NCBI GenBank assembly: GCA_905182985.1
Contig: CAJJDN010000103.1
Location: forward strand, 248,001 to 312,000
DNA length: 64,000 nt
Direction of reading: 5' to 3'
Origin: Paramecium sonneborni
Lineage: Eukaryota; Ciliophora; Oligohymenophorea; Peniculida; Parameciidae
A program made the translations under genes and the position numbers. Below the pieces are notes generated by a model, which was given only the letters and a program-made list of their open reading frames with translations, was not told the DNA's origin and did no database searches. This document shows positions 1 through 12,600 of the stretch, piece by piece. Within the stretch, counting starts at the first letter, position 1, and every line of letters begins with the position of its first letter.

Positions 1-639
1 AAAATAAAGAATGAAATGATCCATTTGATTAATTTCATAGAATAAATACAAAATCCCCATCAAAGTATATTTGCTCTGTCTCTATATTATTATTTTTGTT
101 ATTTATTGTGGAATCTGTTTAATTTTTTACCAAACCAGCTACTTTTTAAATCTATTATATTTCTGTTTTTTCTTGAATATCTAAAGATTATTCTGTTTAT
201 TGATTCTATTAATTTTGTAATTAAGGTGTTTATAAAGTTAAATGATTTGTTTAGAAGCTTTTTTAATCAAAATTTTTTTCGGATGCAGAGTTTTAACTTT
301 CAAGATTAGTTCCTTAAAAATTTACAGCAGTTTTCATTTAAGATACAATTGAAGAAAAATTTTATATTTCTGGAGCTCTAGAGTTTTATTTATTATGACA
401 TAATTTTTGTTGAACAATACTAGAACTTAATTTAGCTTATTTAAAACACAAACTTAAAAAATTATTCTAATAATTAAAGGAATTTACATACTTTAGTTAA
501 TAAAAATTAATTGCTATTTTATGTTACTGTAAATTCTTTTAATATATTAGCTTAAATAATAAGAACACATTCTTTAATATCATTTAAAATTTCATCGTCT
601 TCTTTTTTTTACATATTTAATGTTTATATAGGCTATTGA
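1..639 (+). CDS. Possible 3' part of an unidentified gene (5' end outside the window)
   Basis: Frame 1 is open from the first base to a TGA at 637-639, about 212 codons when TAA/TAG are read as Gln. The other frames of the same stretch contain several TGAs. The predicted protein is rich in Phe, Ile, Leu and Asn with hydrophobic runs in its first 80 residues, so a membrane protein is conceivable. No ATG near the 5' edge need be the start because the frame runs off the window. No family is recognised. AT-rich non-coding DNA also yields such composition, so this could be chance. Codons 640-870 add nothing convincing. Confidence 0.35.
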
Positions 640-870
640 TTAATATTTGAATTGTTATTATTTTATAAATTTGAAACAATGGACATAATATTTTATTGGG
701 GTTTATTTTACATATCCTTTTACGAAATTGATTTAGCAATTTATTTCAATTTATTTTATGGATTTTCTAGAAATATTGAGTGTTTTAGTAACTAATTTGC
801 AGAAGGTCTTTATTCAGGGAGAAAAGAAAACATAGATATTAGGATATCAAGATTATTTTTTTGGATATTT

Positions 871-1823
871 TCATTTTCTATTAAAAAGAGTTCTAAAATA
901 GAAATTATTTATAAAGATACAATTTTAATAGAATTTCTTTTTAATTTCTTGAAGAGTGAGAACTTTATCATCAATTTACCATGGTTATTTTTTAGTAAGA
1001 AGTTCATAAAAAATACATCCTGCACTCCAAATATCAGATGCTTCAGAATAGTCATAATAATCAAATGTTTCTGGAGCACTATAATTTGATAGAGAATATT
1101 AACTTTAGATCAATATATCAGAAATTAAGATAGTTCCATTATGATCTACTAAAATATTTGATGTTTTGAGATTTCTAAAGAATAGGAATGTATAATTTTA
1201 CCTATGTAATTTATTTTAAGAATGTAAATAGTCGAGTGCTTTTAAAATGGATTGAAATATGGTTAAAATAAGTTCTTAAGAAAATTTACAATATTTAGAA
1301 ATAATAGATTATAATGATCCATTGGATTCAAAATTAGTGAAAACATTGAGTTAACAATTTTTCTTATCAGTATTATTTTAAAAATTCCAACTGAGAATGG
1401 ATTATAAGTTCTAATGTCTCAAAGTAGTTAACTATTGCAAATTATACTTTATAATTTTAAAATTTTCTTTTTTATTGAGGACTATCTTTTTTATTGCTAG
1501 TAATTAAGTTCTATTTAAAAGTAAACCTGAATACATAGATTTGTTTTCAACTAATTTATCACCTAAAACATATTCATCATATTTTTTAGTCTACTCTCTA
1601 AATAGGGTTTTACTTCAAACTATTATTCTTCATTCTCACTATCTTCATTAGAGTATAACTCCTCTTCATCATCATCTTCATCATCATCGTCATCATCTTA
1701 AGAAATCATTCTTTTTTTAATTATCTAAGATTTCAAGGTAACAATTGAATTAATTATAGATTGTTATACTTGCTAATTTTCAATTTAAACATTATTATTT
1801 ATTTTGCTTTGTCCACTTCCCAT
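871..1823 (-). CDS. N-myristoylated-type protein pseudokinase
   Basis: About 300 residues after removal of two GT-AG introns (1591-1613, 23 nt; 1175-1201, 27 nt); the spliced length is a multiple of three. The protein begins MGSGQS, fitting an N-myristoylation signal, followed by an acidic run (residues about 45-60). Kinase landmarks follow: an ATP-lysine motif LAIKKI near residue 102, a catalytic-loop equivalent HRNLKTSNILV near residue 199, an APE-like SAPE and SDIWSAGCIFYELL (subdomain IX). The catalytic Asp of HRD is Asn here, and the DFG position reads SDI. Both metal/catalytic residues are therefore missing, which makes phosphotransfer unlikely. The protein is short at the C-lobe, ending soon after an LTLQEIKKKF segment. 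It is head-to-head with the SelO-like gene at 2118. Kinase fold is clear; lack of activity is inferred. Confidence 0.8.
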
Positions 1824-2117
1824 TCTAAGTTTCAAGTAATATTTTTTAATAATTAAATTTATCTAGTTAAGCAATATTAAAAATATAATTCATACTATTT
1901 ATTTATTTGTTTCTTTTAAAATTCATTAATTGTTTTAGTTTATGTATAAAATTCTTAAGATTTTATATTTTTTATTTGTTATGTGGATTGTTTTTATTCA
2001 GGAGAAATTGTAAATAAAATTTGCATTTAAATTTGATTCGGAATTTTTTATTATTTCTGATTGAGAATGCTATAAAAACTCTAATTAAATTAATAGAAGT
2101 AATAATTTTAATAATTA

Positions 2118-3645
2118 ATGGAATAAGAGGTAGGATAAGTTTGTTTAGTTGAAGTACCAATAGAAAAGGCATTTCTTTTTTAGGATTAAATAATTATAGA
2201 GAAAAATTTAACAACATTAAGAGAAGGATTATCATATAGATTATCTTAAAGTTTCATAAATCCTTAATAAAAATTATTTATTGTTTGTCCCCCTACTTAT
2301 GCTCTTAAAGAATTGGATATCAAAAAAAATAATAATACATTATTTGATGGAAAAGGTTATATAAAAGCAGTTCCAAAAGATGACTATCCTTTTTTGATAG
2401 GATAATAATCAGGAATGAGAAGTGCTATAATTTAATGGAAAGGAAAAAAATATAGATTAAAGGGTTGTGGTAATGGAAATGATGGTTTTACATTAAGAAA
2501 ATTTGAAGGAGACTTTGATAATGCATTTGAAATAAGAGGATGTTGTTTTGATCATACTGTTAAAAGAGAACTTTTTATGAATAGAAAGGTTGAATAAATA
2601 TTAAAAAAATACAATATAGAAACAGGCAATATAAGTATTGGATATTGGTAATATGGAGATATTGAATCTATCAATTAAAATTTAGAAAAGAACTTATAAA
2701 ATTAAATTTCTTTAATTCCAAAATATTGTGGAATTTATGAAACAATTGGAGATTTAAGATTAGGAACTCATTTACTTCAAGGTTTAAGATTAATTGTTAA
2801 TTAACATATTGTTAATTGGTGTCTTGATGATATTAGACGATTAATTACAGTTAAATCAAGGATTGTTGAAAATAGAAAATCATAATAAGGTAATTCATGG
2901 GATATTAATAATACATAATTTAGAGAGAGGCCAGAAGGTACTATTTTATAAGAAGATGATTATATAAATAATAGAGTATTTGATTGGGAAAAAGAAAAAG
3001 ATAATATTAGTATCACTGAAAATTTAACTAATAATACAATTTTATAAAATATAAGTATACTTTATTAAAGAATTGGATATGAAATAGGTAAAATTAAAAG
3101 AATATTAATTGATAATGATATCAGTTGGGGATATTTTAGAGATCATAGTAAATTTTATTATCATAGTAATGCTCACATGGATAATTTTGTTATAATACAA
3201 AATGGGTCTAGTGTACTTGCTCCAGTTGATTTTGATCTTGCTTTTTGGTATTTAAAATTAATAGTTTATTAGTAAAGAAGAATTTATAAATATAGATATT
3301 GATTTTGATGCTTAGATAAATAATGATTTTTCAGCTTATCAAGAAAATAAAAAGTATGGTAAATATGATAAAGAATAATGGTTATTTTATTAAGATTAAG
3401 AAAGAATGGGTTTAGAATTAGCAATTGGAGGTATGGACATGATTTTAGCAAGTAATATGTTTTTGGAAAAATAAAAAACAGATGTTTAAGAATTCTTTGA
3501 AATATTACTTAGAGATTAAATGAGAATTGGATATTTAGATGGAATGTAATTAAAAGATGATACTAGTTTATTTTATTAACGAATGGATAAAATATAAGAT
3601 ATAATTAAGGAAGCCTTAAGTTTAACTTAAGATATAATATCATGA
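2118..3645 (+). CDS. SelO-like (YdiU/UPF0061-type) kinase-fold protein, divergent
   Basis: 500 residues with one 25-nt intron (3248-3272). The order of motifs resembles SelO, a protein-kinase-fold AMPylase. RLKGCGNGNDGF near residue 115 corresponds to the LKGAGxTPY region; EIRGCCFDHTVKRELF near 138 to the SIREFLCSEAM helix; LRLGTH near 216 to LRIGTFE; and NAHMDNFVI near 350 plus APVDFDLAF near 370 to NTDNMSI plus DYGPF. The putative metal-binding Asn/Asp residues appear kept. Overall identity looks low, so this is a remote assignment; an aminoglycoside-kinase-like fold is the main alternative. It shares a 294-bp intergenic region with the pseudokinase. Confidence 0.5.
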
Positions 3646-3685
3646 TATAAATTATAAATTTTATGAATTAAATTATATATTAATT

Positions 3686-6600
3686 TCAACCAAATCCATA
3701 TCCTTCAAATCCAATGGTAAATGCAATATCCAATTTTTATTTGAGTTCTGCATAACTTTTATATAGAGGTACTTCTATAGATTTAAAACAAGTATGACTA
3801 AGTGGTAATTTTCTATCTGAGAGACTTGATTCAAATCTCACAGTAATAACATAAGAACTTTAATCAAAAGGAATGGAGGATGAACCTAATTTTAATTATA
3901 TTTATTACCTGTTATGAATTTCAACATATTCTTTAAAGTTTCAGAAGGAGCTTAACTAACATAAGTCTCAAAATATGATTTATGTTATGGTTTTCCTCCA
4001 GTAAAATGGAATTTTGAGAGTAGAATTTCTGATTTAATTTCTAATAGTCCTTAAGTCAACAGAGACATTTCTTATGGCAATAACCATTTTTAACAAATCT
4101 AAATTTTATAATTAAATAAATATACTTATATATCTAATACTGATGAAAATCCTTCAATAAATGATTTGTATATTTTATCAAATTATTTATGTATGACATA
4201 TTCTGCAGTTTTATTGAGATATAATTCTAAATTTTTCTTGGAAACATTTGTTTATGATCCTTTAGTAATTAATTCAGCTTCAGTATTTCCTGAAGAATAT
4301 GTAAATACAAGACAAACAGATTCTAACTCCTCTTCACTAAAAGATTTCAATTTCTCATAATTATTATAAGTATCTTTATCCCAAATAAGACTTAAGTCTG
4401 AAAATACAATTCTTTCATCAAATACAACTTTCCAAAATGGCGCTATGATATCTATTCCAATAAGATAAGAATTACATATTGCATTAGCAATTAACTATAT
4501 TAAAAATATATAAATACTTTTCCAAATAATAATGCATATCTTTCTTTATTTTTTTACTTATTAAATTTTGAATTTAAAAAATATTTACTCTAATTTGATA
4601 AAACTGGAGAAAAGAATTTATAATTCTCATCTTTAAGTGTATTACCAATCATATCATAAAATTCTCTTTTTAAACCACCTGCATCAATACCTGGTTCATT
4701 TGCAAATTTAATACTAAATGAATAATTAAGTTTCTTTTCTGACAATTCCAAAAGATCTTCTAAGAAATTAACACGACTTATATTTAAATTATAAGGTGTG
4801 GGCTTCCATACCTAATTTATATCATTTTAAAAACGTTATTTTCTCTTTTCTAATCCCAAACCTTAAAGTTTCCATATTTAACCTAAAAATATAAATTTTT
4901 TATACTTTTCTTTAATTAATTATTTATGAAAAATTCAATTGCTACTATATCTTCCAAAACTAATACTTCAATAGGATCAAATAAAATATTTGCATTTAAA
5001 CAACCAATCTTAGTTAAATTATTAAATGTCAAATTTAATTTTGATTAATTTCCTGATACCTATTTAACATTACAATTAGATTCAGAAAATATTTAGTTTT
5101 CAGTATCACCATAACAATTATCAAATTTATCTTTTAAATAAAAAGATATTTATATTTTTTCACAAAATGGTATTATTTCCAAATTATCCTATATTTCAAT
5201 TCTTGATTTCTCTAAATCTGGTACATTAGCTAAAATAATAAAACGACCATCAATTTTAACATCATCAATAAACAAATGATAAATTCCTTTAAAAGTAGGA
5301 GCCCAAATCAAATTCAATCCTTCTCCTATTTTTTCTTAATCTGGAACATATTATATCTAATAAAATAGAGAATGAACAAAAGTAACTTTCTCAAAAGTAA
5401 AATTATCAACAATATTACAATTTGAATCTCTAAATTCAAAATAATCCTTTCTTTATACCCCTGCTCTTGTAGCTACAGCTATATCTTAATTACTAATAAT
5501 ATTTATAGTATTTCCAGTTTATAATTCTTTACTATGTTATTAAGCTTCAACTTATTAATATATATTATGTTCTTTCTAATTTTATTTAGCCTTTTTTGAA
5601 AGTAATCTCATTAAAGATTGATCACCTTTCCCATAGGTTGGATGTTCTTCTTTTTCATGTTCCACTTTACAAGTCTTTTAACTATGTTATACTTAAATAT
5701 GAATGGTTTTCTCTAAATCTTATACTGTTTGAATCTAATAATCAAACCTTATATATTTTGAAAATTAATAATTTTGATAAGATAAACCACCTAATTTAAA
5801 ATTAATACCAATTTTCATTCTAAATTTACTTTTTATAGTAACAAGCATAAAATTATTTGTTATTAACTATCCTTTACCTAATAAATCCTCTTATTCTTAT
5901 TTTTGATATATTAATTAACTAAGATTATAGTTTTTTTATTCAAGTTTTCCATAGTATATTTATATTTTTATTTTTTATATTTATTAATCTATTCCAATTT
6001 ATGGATTTATTGGATGGATTAAAAAACTTATTTCCTCTCCTACTTAAAATTAATTTTTTTATTAATTATTATATTAATTAAGAATTGGATGTTAGAAACT
6101 CTTAAAATAGAATAAATTCACATAAAATCCATTTATTATTGGAATCAATATTAATTCCTTAAACTCTAATGGATCTGCTTTTTCTTAATTTTTTATTATA
6201 GTACTCATATCTATAATCGATATTAATTCTATCTAATCTTTTTAATTAACACCTGAAAATATATCTTTTGGATTTAATATTAATGGTTTTTATAGTACTT
6301 AAGGTCCAGAATAAGAAATCTTATATTCTTATTTATACTTTTAGTTAATTTAATTTCTGTTCAAATAATCTAAAATAAAATCAGAAAAACTAAAATCATT
6401 GTATCTAAAATAATTAATTATCATTTAATCATCTATAAATTAATAGAATAAATATTTATTATTGGTAATTAATTCTGTAGTGTTCTAAATATTAATTATT
6501 TTTATTTGATTATCTTTATCTACAATACATAGTATTTTATGTAAATATTAGGAAATCAACATTATATCTACAAATGATTTTATATAATCTAATTCTGGGA

Positions 6601-9600
6601 CAGTATTGAAAATAAGTTGAATTTTATTGTCATTTAATAGATAAGGATCTTAATTATAATTTTTAAAATTAATAATTAAATTAAAAAAGAAATTAGCAAT
6701 TTCTACAATCTCAGGATAAACCATTTTTGAATCTTCTAAAAGTGAATAAATTTAGAGTGTTTAATTTTCCAATCTTATTAAAGATTATTGTTCTTCTTTG
6801 AAAGGAGCAAAAATAAATTCAACTTTAGTAATTAAATTTGTTACAATTTTAATTTTGATTGATGAAATAGATTCAACTCCAAAAAACATTTATAAAGAAC
6901 TATTTATTTAATTTTGATTTTGATTTGTAATAAATTATTCATAACCTTTAATAAAACTGATGATACCAGAATGATAACTTAATATTCTGTCAGATGCTTT
7001 ATTTGCAAAATGATCAAGTTCATCATCAAATATTAAATATACTTAAGTAAATTCTTCATGCTCTTTTAAGAAACTATTTATCTTTCCTAATAATTTTTAA
7101 CTCTTAACATTAGATTCAAAATAACAAGCTGTATTTATAGATTAAGTTGGAACAGGATCCAATTCAAATTAATTTTCATTTATTCTAACAAAGACAGTAT
7201 TTGGAGCTATAGCTGATTATTATCTTTTTAATGAATTGATAGAAATAAAATCAAAGTTGATTTAATCTACAAATGTAGGAGTCATTTATGTTAAAGTAAT
7301 ATCACTATATGATGATGCAAGACCTACTCCAAATAATCTATCTAATTTATCTTATTTAGTATTTTCATCTACTTCATTTATGATTTCAATCACAGCCTTA
7401 ATGAAGTTTTACTCATTACATATAAATAAATCTTATTCAAAATTAGTAAAAAATAAATTAAGAATGCTATTATTAAATAAAGGATCACTAGGCCAATTCG
7501 ATTAAAATAAAATTATTGAATGAAGATCTTCTAAATTTATTTATATCTAATTTTAAATATTAGTTCCTCTAATATAAGCTTATTACATTCTAACAATTTC
7601 TTCTTAACTTTTAGCTTGATTTTCTGTTACATTATGAAAAATCAAACATCCTGGTTTTGTATTACAAACTACTTATCCATATAATAAATTTAATTTAGAA
7701 TTATCATAATGACATATTGCACATATATCTCCTAATTTACAATTACTTATATAAAAAGAAGTAACCAATTAAAAACCAAATTTAAAGTATTACTTTTTAG
7801 TTATATTTTTATTTAAATTACAAACCTTCTCTAAAACTAATCCTCTTTTAGACTTAATAAATTATCTTACATTTGAATTTAATATTTCATTAACATTTTT
7901 TTAATATTTTATAGAATTCAAAAGACAATGCAATCTTATATTAAATATACTATTGAATCTTTCAGTAATATATTAATTTACTAAATAATCATATAGTTCT
8001 CTTGTAAAATATCGATAAAGCTCATTTAAAATATACCAAATACTTTCTAATTCCCTAAATTTTGTTTCAGTATTTTTTATTTACATTGCTCTGGTTATTT
8101 CTCCTGAAAATATCTATGTTAATTAGGAATGATCTATTGATAATGTTATTGTTTTGTTTATAAACTAACTTATTTTATTTGAAAAATTGAGCAAACATCT
8201 ATCAACTTCAAGTTTATTAAATATAAATTAAACTAGTTGATCAGCACTAAAAATCTAATTGAAAAAATCATATATATTTAGAATATTGTTATAATACAAT
8301 TAAATTCTAGAATCTGGTATTATTAAATTATTTTTTATTTCAATTATTTATTAAATATTAGATTCTATTTTAACATTCAATCGAATAATTAAGATCTAAT
8401 TTTAAAGTAAATAAGAAGTATTTCCAAATAAGAATGTTTTATCAAAAAAACTATTAGTATCTATAAATTAACAATTTTATTAACCCAAATCAGATATTTC
8501 ATTAAATTCAACATAAACTCCCCTTATAACTTTTAATACTTATTAAGCTTATTCTAAATTGTGATATATTAATGTATTCAAAATAATAGCTAAACTCTTC
8601 CATTCCAATAATGAGTCAATTAATGAATAAATTTCAATATTAGATAATTCTTAATTCTACAAATCAATTAATTTACTGATAAAGACTTCTAAAAATGATG
8701 TTGCATTTATTCTCCAAATCAATTTCTTATTTTCTTTTTTGTCATTTTCAGTTAAAAACCATACATGTTCAATAAATTTAAAAAGCTTATTAAATATAAT
8801 TTGAATACTCTATGTTGCAAATAGACATTCTGAAAATTTAATCTAATTATCGAAAATATAGAATGGAAAATCAATAATCCATTCATCTTATTATGTTTGA
8901 CCTTCTATCAAATTACCTAAATATTCATTATATTTATAAAGATTCGATACTACTATTGATATTACTTTTCGACTATCATATTATTATTAAAATTCTTGTT
9001 TACTTAATTTAAATATATTCAACTTTACTTTTGGTTATTAAAATTAATAAAACTCTGAAAAAATTATTTCTTTCTAATTCAATTTTTTATGTCTTTATCT
9101 CACTTAATAAGTGTTATCTGGTAGAAGCTCTAACATAAATTGAAAATCTTCTTTTAATTTTTATCTTTAGCTTGTTGAAACTTACTTAGATAATCCTAAA
9201 GAACTATGTGATTACCCAATTTAAGAAGATTATTATCTTTATAATACCGGTTATTATATTGAAATTTATTATGTTAATTCTGGTTATCTAATTTATTCAT
9301 GTTAATGAGGTGCAAATAAATCATCTATTTCATACTATCCACATTTTTCTAAAGGTTTTATTAATTATAATATTTGATTTAAAGAGTCTTCTAAAGGTAT
9401 ATCCTCAAAATCAACTATATCTAAACAATTAAAATCAAATTTAGATAAATTAACTTTATTAATTTATGCAATTTTAACATCCAGTATTTCTTGCATCAAA
9501 GCAGGTTATTATTCTAATTATTTTTAGTGTGTTTTAGTTTTTAAAAAATTTAGAACATTATCAACTTTACTTTAATTTAAAATTAGCTAATTATTTTCAA

Positions 9601-12600
9601 TTGTTAAATAGATTTAAAAACAATCTTCAATAATTTATATTTCACCATTTCCAAAGTAAACTTAAAATTTTTGTTTACTATCTTTAACATTTTTTTTGCT
9701 CTTTAGATAAATTTAACACTAAGTCTTTAAATTATCAACTATTGCTTCAATTTACTTAATTGATATGATGCTTTTTAAAATTGATGATTCTAAAGAATTT
9801 TCATCTGAATTTAATTTTTCAAAAAAATGATCATCTTCTATATTCAATGTAATTTAAGAGAAATCTTTCAAAAATTAATATGTATTACTTGTATATTTTA
9901 TCTATATTGGGTTTTATTAATTTGAGTATTATTTAAGTAATTCATAAGTTCTTTAAAATAAGGGAGTTGAAATATATGATTAATTCAATAATATTGAATC
10001 ATAATTATCTTACTTAATACTTTTTAATAATATTAATATGTAAGCAACTGATGGTTTCATATATTCTATTGGTATAGGATTTTCTTCCTCTTATTCAATT
10101 ACTTCTCCTTCAATAGGCACTCCTTTTTCTGGAGTTCTTATGTAATCTTTATACATTTTTTAGTGATATCTTAAAAAACTGTCAAACTCAGAATTATCCT
10201 TTAATTTAATATACAATATCACAATTAATTCTAACGTAACATGTATCGCTTATATTACTTTTAAAAGTAGTAATGGGTTAATTTCAATAATTTCAAATAT
10301 TAAATTATTATGAATGATTTAATTTTAGAGACAATTTTTAAAGAAATTTTTAAGTTAATTTTAATCAAAGTTTTAAAATTCATTCTTAGTTTTAGCTTCT
10401 TAAATTAAATATTTTATCATATGTTCTGGATATTTATATTTTTCTAAGCATTCCAATTTATTATCACTTAATGCTAAATTTAAAAACTTATTTTTTAAAT
10501 CAATTTATGCCTACAATTTAAATACTGAATTTAAGCAAGCCTACTCAAATAATATTAATTCATTTAATTATTTATCCCTAATATAAAGACTTTTTGATTT
10601 CTAAATTAAAATTTCTTTTTTGGTCGGCAAACTTTTTTTCCATTTTTTACTCATCTTTTTCTTTTTTTTTGATGCCTTCTTTTTGTTTTCTTCCTTTTAT
10701 TTTTCCTATATTTTATCTTTATTCTTTAATCTTTCATATTAATGCCAAGGTAATTATTATTGAGCCAATTGTAATAGATCGGAATATTTTTTATAAAATA
10801 AATCTTCTTTAGAATTTTCTTCTATATTTTAAGGTTATTTTTAACATCCAAAAATCAATGGTGAATTTATAAGTATCAAATCATCTTTAGTTATGATTCC
10901 ATCCAAGTAATTCAAAATATAATAACATTTATTTAATAAAGCAATTTAATAAATCTTATACTCAGTTAATTTTGAAGGTAATTCCAATTACTTTTTTATT
11001 AGATCATGTACTTTTTGCTTACCCAATATATTTGTTAAATAATTAAGAAAACATTCTTTAAATACTTTCTCCATTTTTTTGTAAAATACATAATAAAGAA
11101 TTGGTATGTCATTAAATGATAATAGCTTTTCATAAGCCTTTACTTTACCTTTAATAAATTAGTTAAAATACTTAATTATATTTACCTCACATTATTGAAT
11201 TATTAAAATTTAAAACAAATTATTTGATAAACCACAGTTGACTGGATCAGCATTAAGATTCAATGCATATATAATAGATGTATAATTATTCCCCATAATT
11301 GCAGCTACTAAATGATTTTGTGAAAATTACTATTATTTTGTAATGTGATCATGTCGTCCTTTTCTAAGATATATTTAATTTTTATTTAATTCAGCTGCTG
11401 TATATTACAATTTATAAAATTAGGTTTTAATTTATTCAGAATTTTTGTAAAAGTTTAATACATCCAATGGATATGAATTATTTTTCAATATATCTACTTA
11501 TTTATTTACATAAAATAATGTAGTATTGTTAAATCTTAAAATTTCTAGTTCTGTTAAATTTTTTTAGAGTAATTTAACACATCTTATATTTTCATATTAT
11601 TATTATAAAATTATATTAGCTATCTCATTTTATGACTCATTTTTAAGATTTAATAAAACTTCCAAAAAAAATTATTTCTAAAACTATGTAAATTTTGATG
11701 GAAATTAAAATTCTATTTCTATCTACTTCAAATTCACATTAGCATTATATAAATCTATATAACCTTATGCTCTTGAGGATAAAAAACTATTAGGAAATCT
11801 GTTTTTTTCAAATATTGACAATAATGTTTATATAATTGCTTAACTTTTTTCTATTTTTTTATTCTTGGGATTTAATAGATTTAAATAAAATTCATAATTA
11901 GCTAAAATTTCTTTAGATTTAATTTTTTTGGCATTAAATTATTTTTATATTAATTCTATACATTTTAAATAATCTGTTTTTTAACCTCCTGTACTCATAA
12001 ATAAAGCAGATCGATCTTATTTTTATTCTCCAAAGCATTTGCTTTATTAGTAACTTAAATTCTATTTTATCTTGAGTACTTTTTTAACATATTATCTTTA
12101 AATAAGATTTATATTATTTGATCTGCAAAAATTTTGAACTATTTTTTAAGCTTCTTATTTGATTTCCAAATCACTCCTTTTGTTTCTCAACTTTTTGAAT
12201 TGACTCTCATTTGGTTAGAAATCAAAAAATTATATTCTATTTATTTTTTTTATATTTTCGTTTCCATTTTCATCTACATCAACCTATTAAGGATCTTCTG
12301 CATCATCTTAATTTATGTTATTATTCTCAAACTTTATCTATAATTGTTACTCTAAAAATTGTTTTACTATTTCAAAATAATTTGCACTATATAATTCAAA
12401 ATCAAAAGCTGTTTAACTTAATATAAATTACACTTTTTCATAAAGACCATTTTCTATAAATGACTATAAATGTTTAATTTTTTAATCTTTTGTTAAAGGA
12501 ATCTGTTTACAAAACTCTTAATATTAAGAAAATGTAAAAACTAAATAATATTATTTAGATAAAGCCTTATAATAATTTTCTAAAGCTTCTGGACATTTTA

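Noticed and set aside
679..1089. Plus-strand open frame overlapping the end of the pseudokinase
   Set aside because: It runs antisense through conserved kinase codons and is explained as their mirror.
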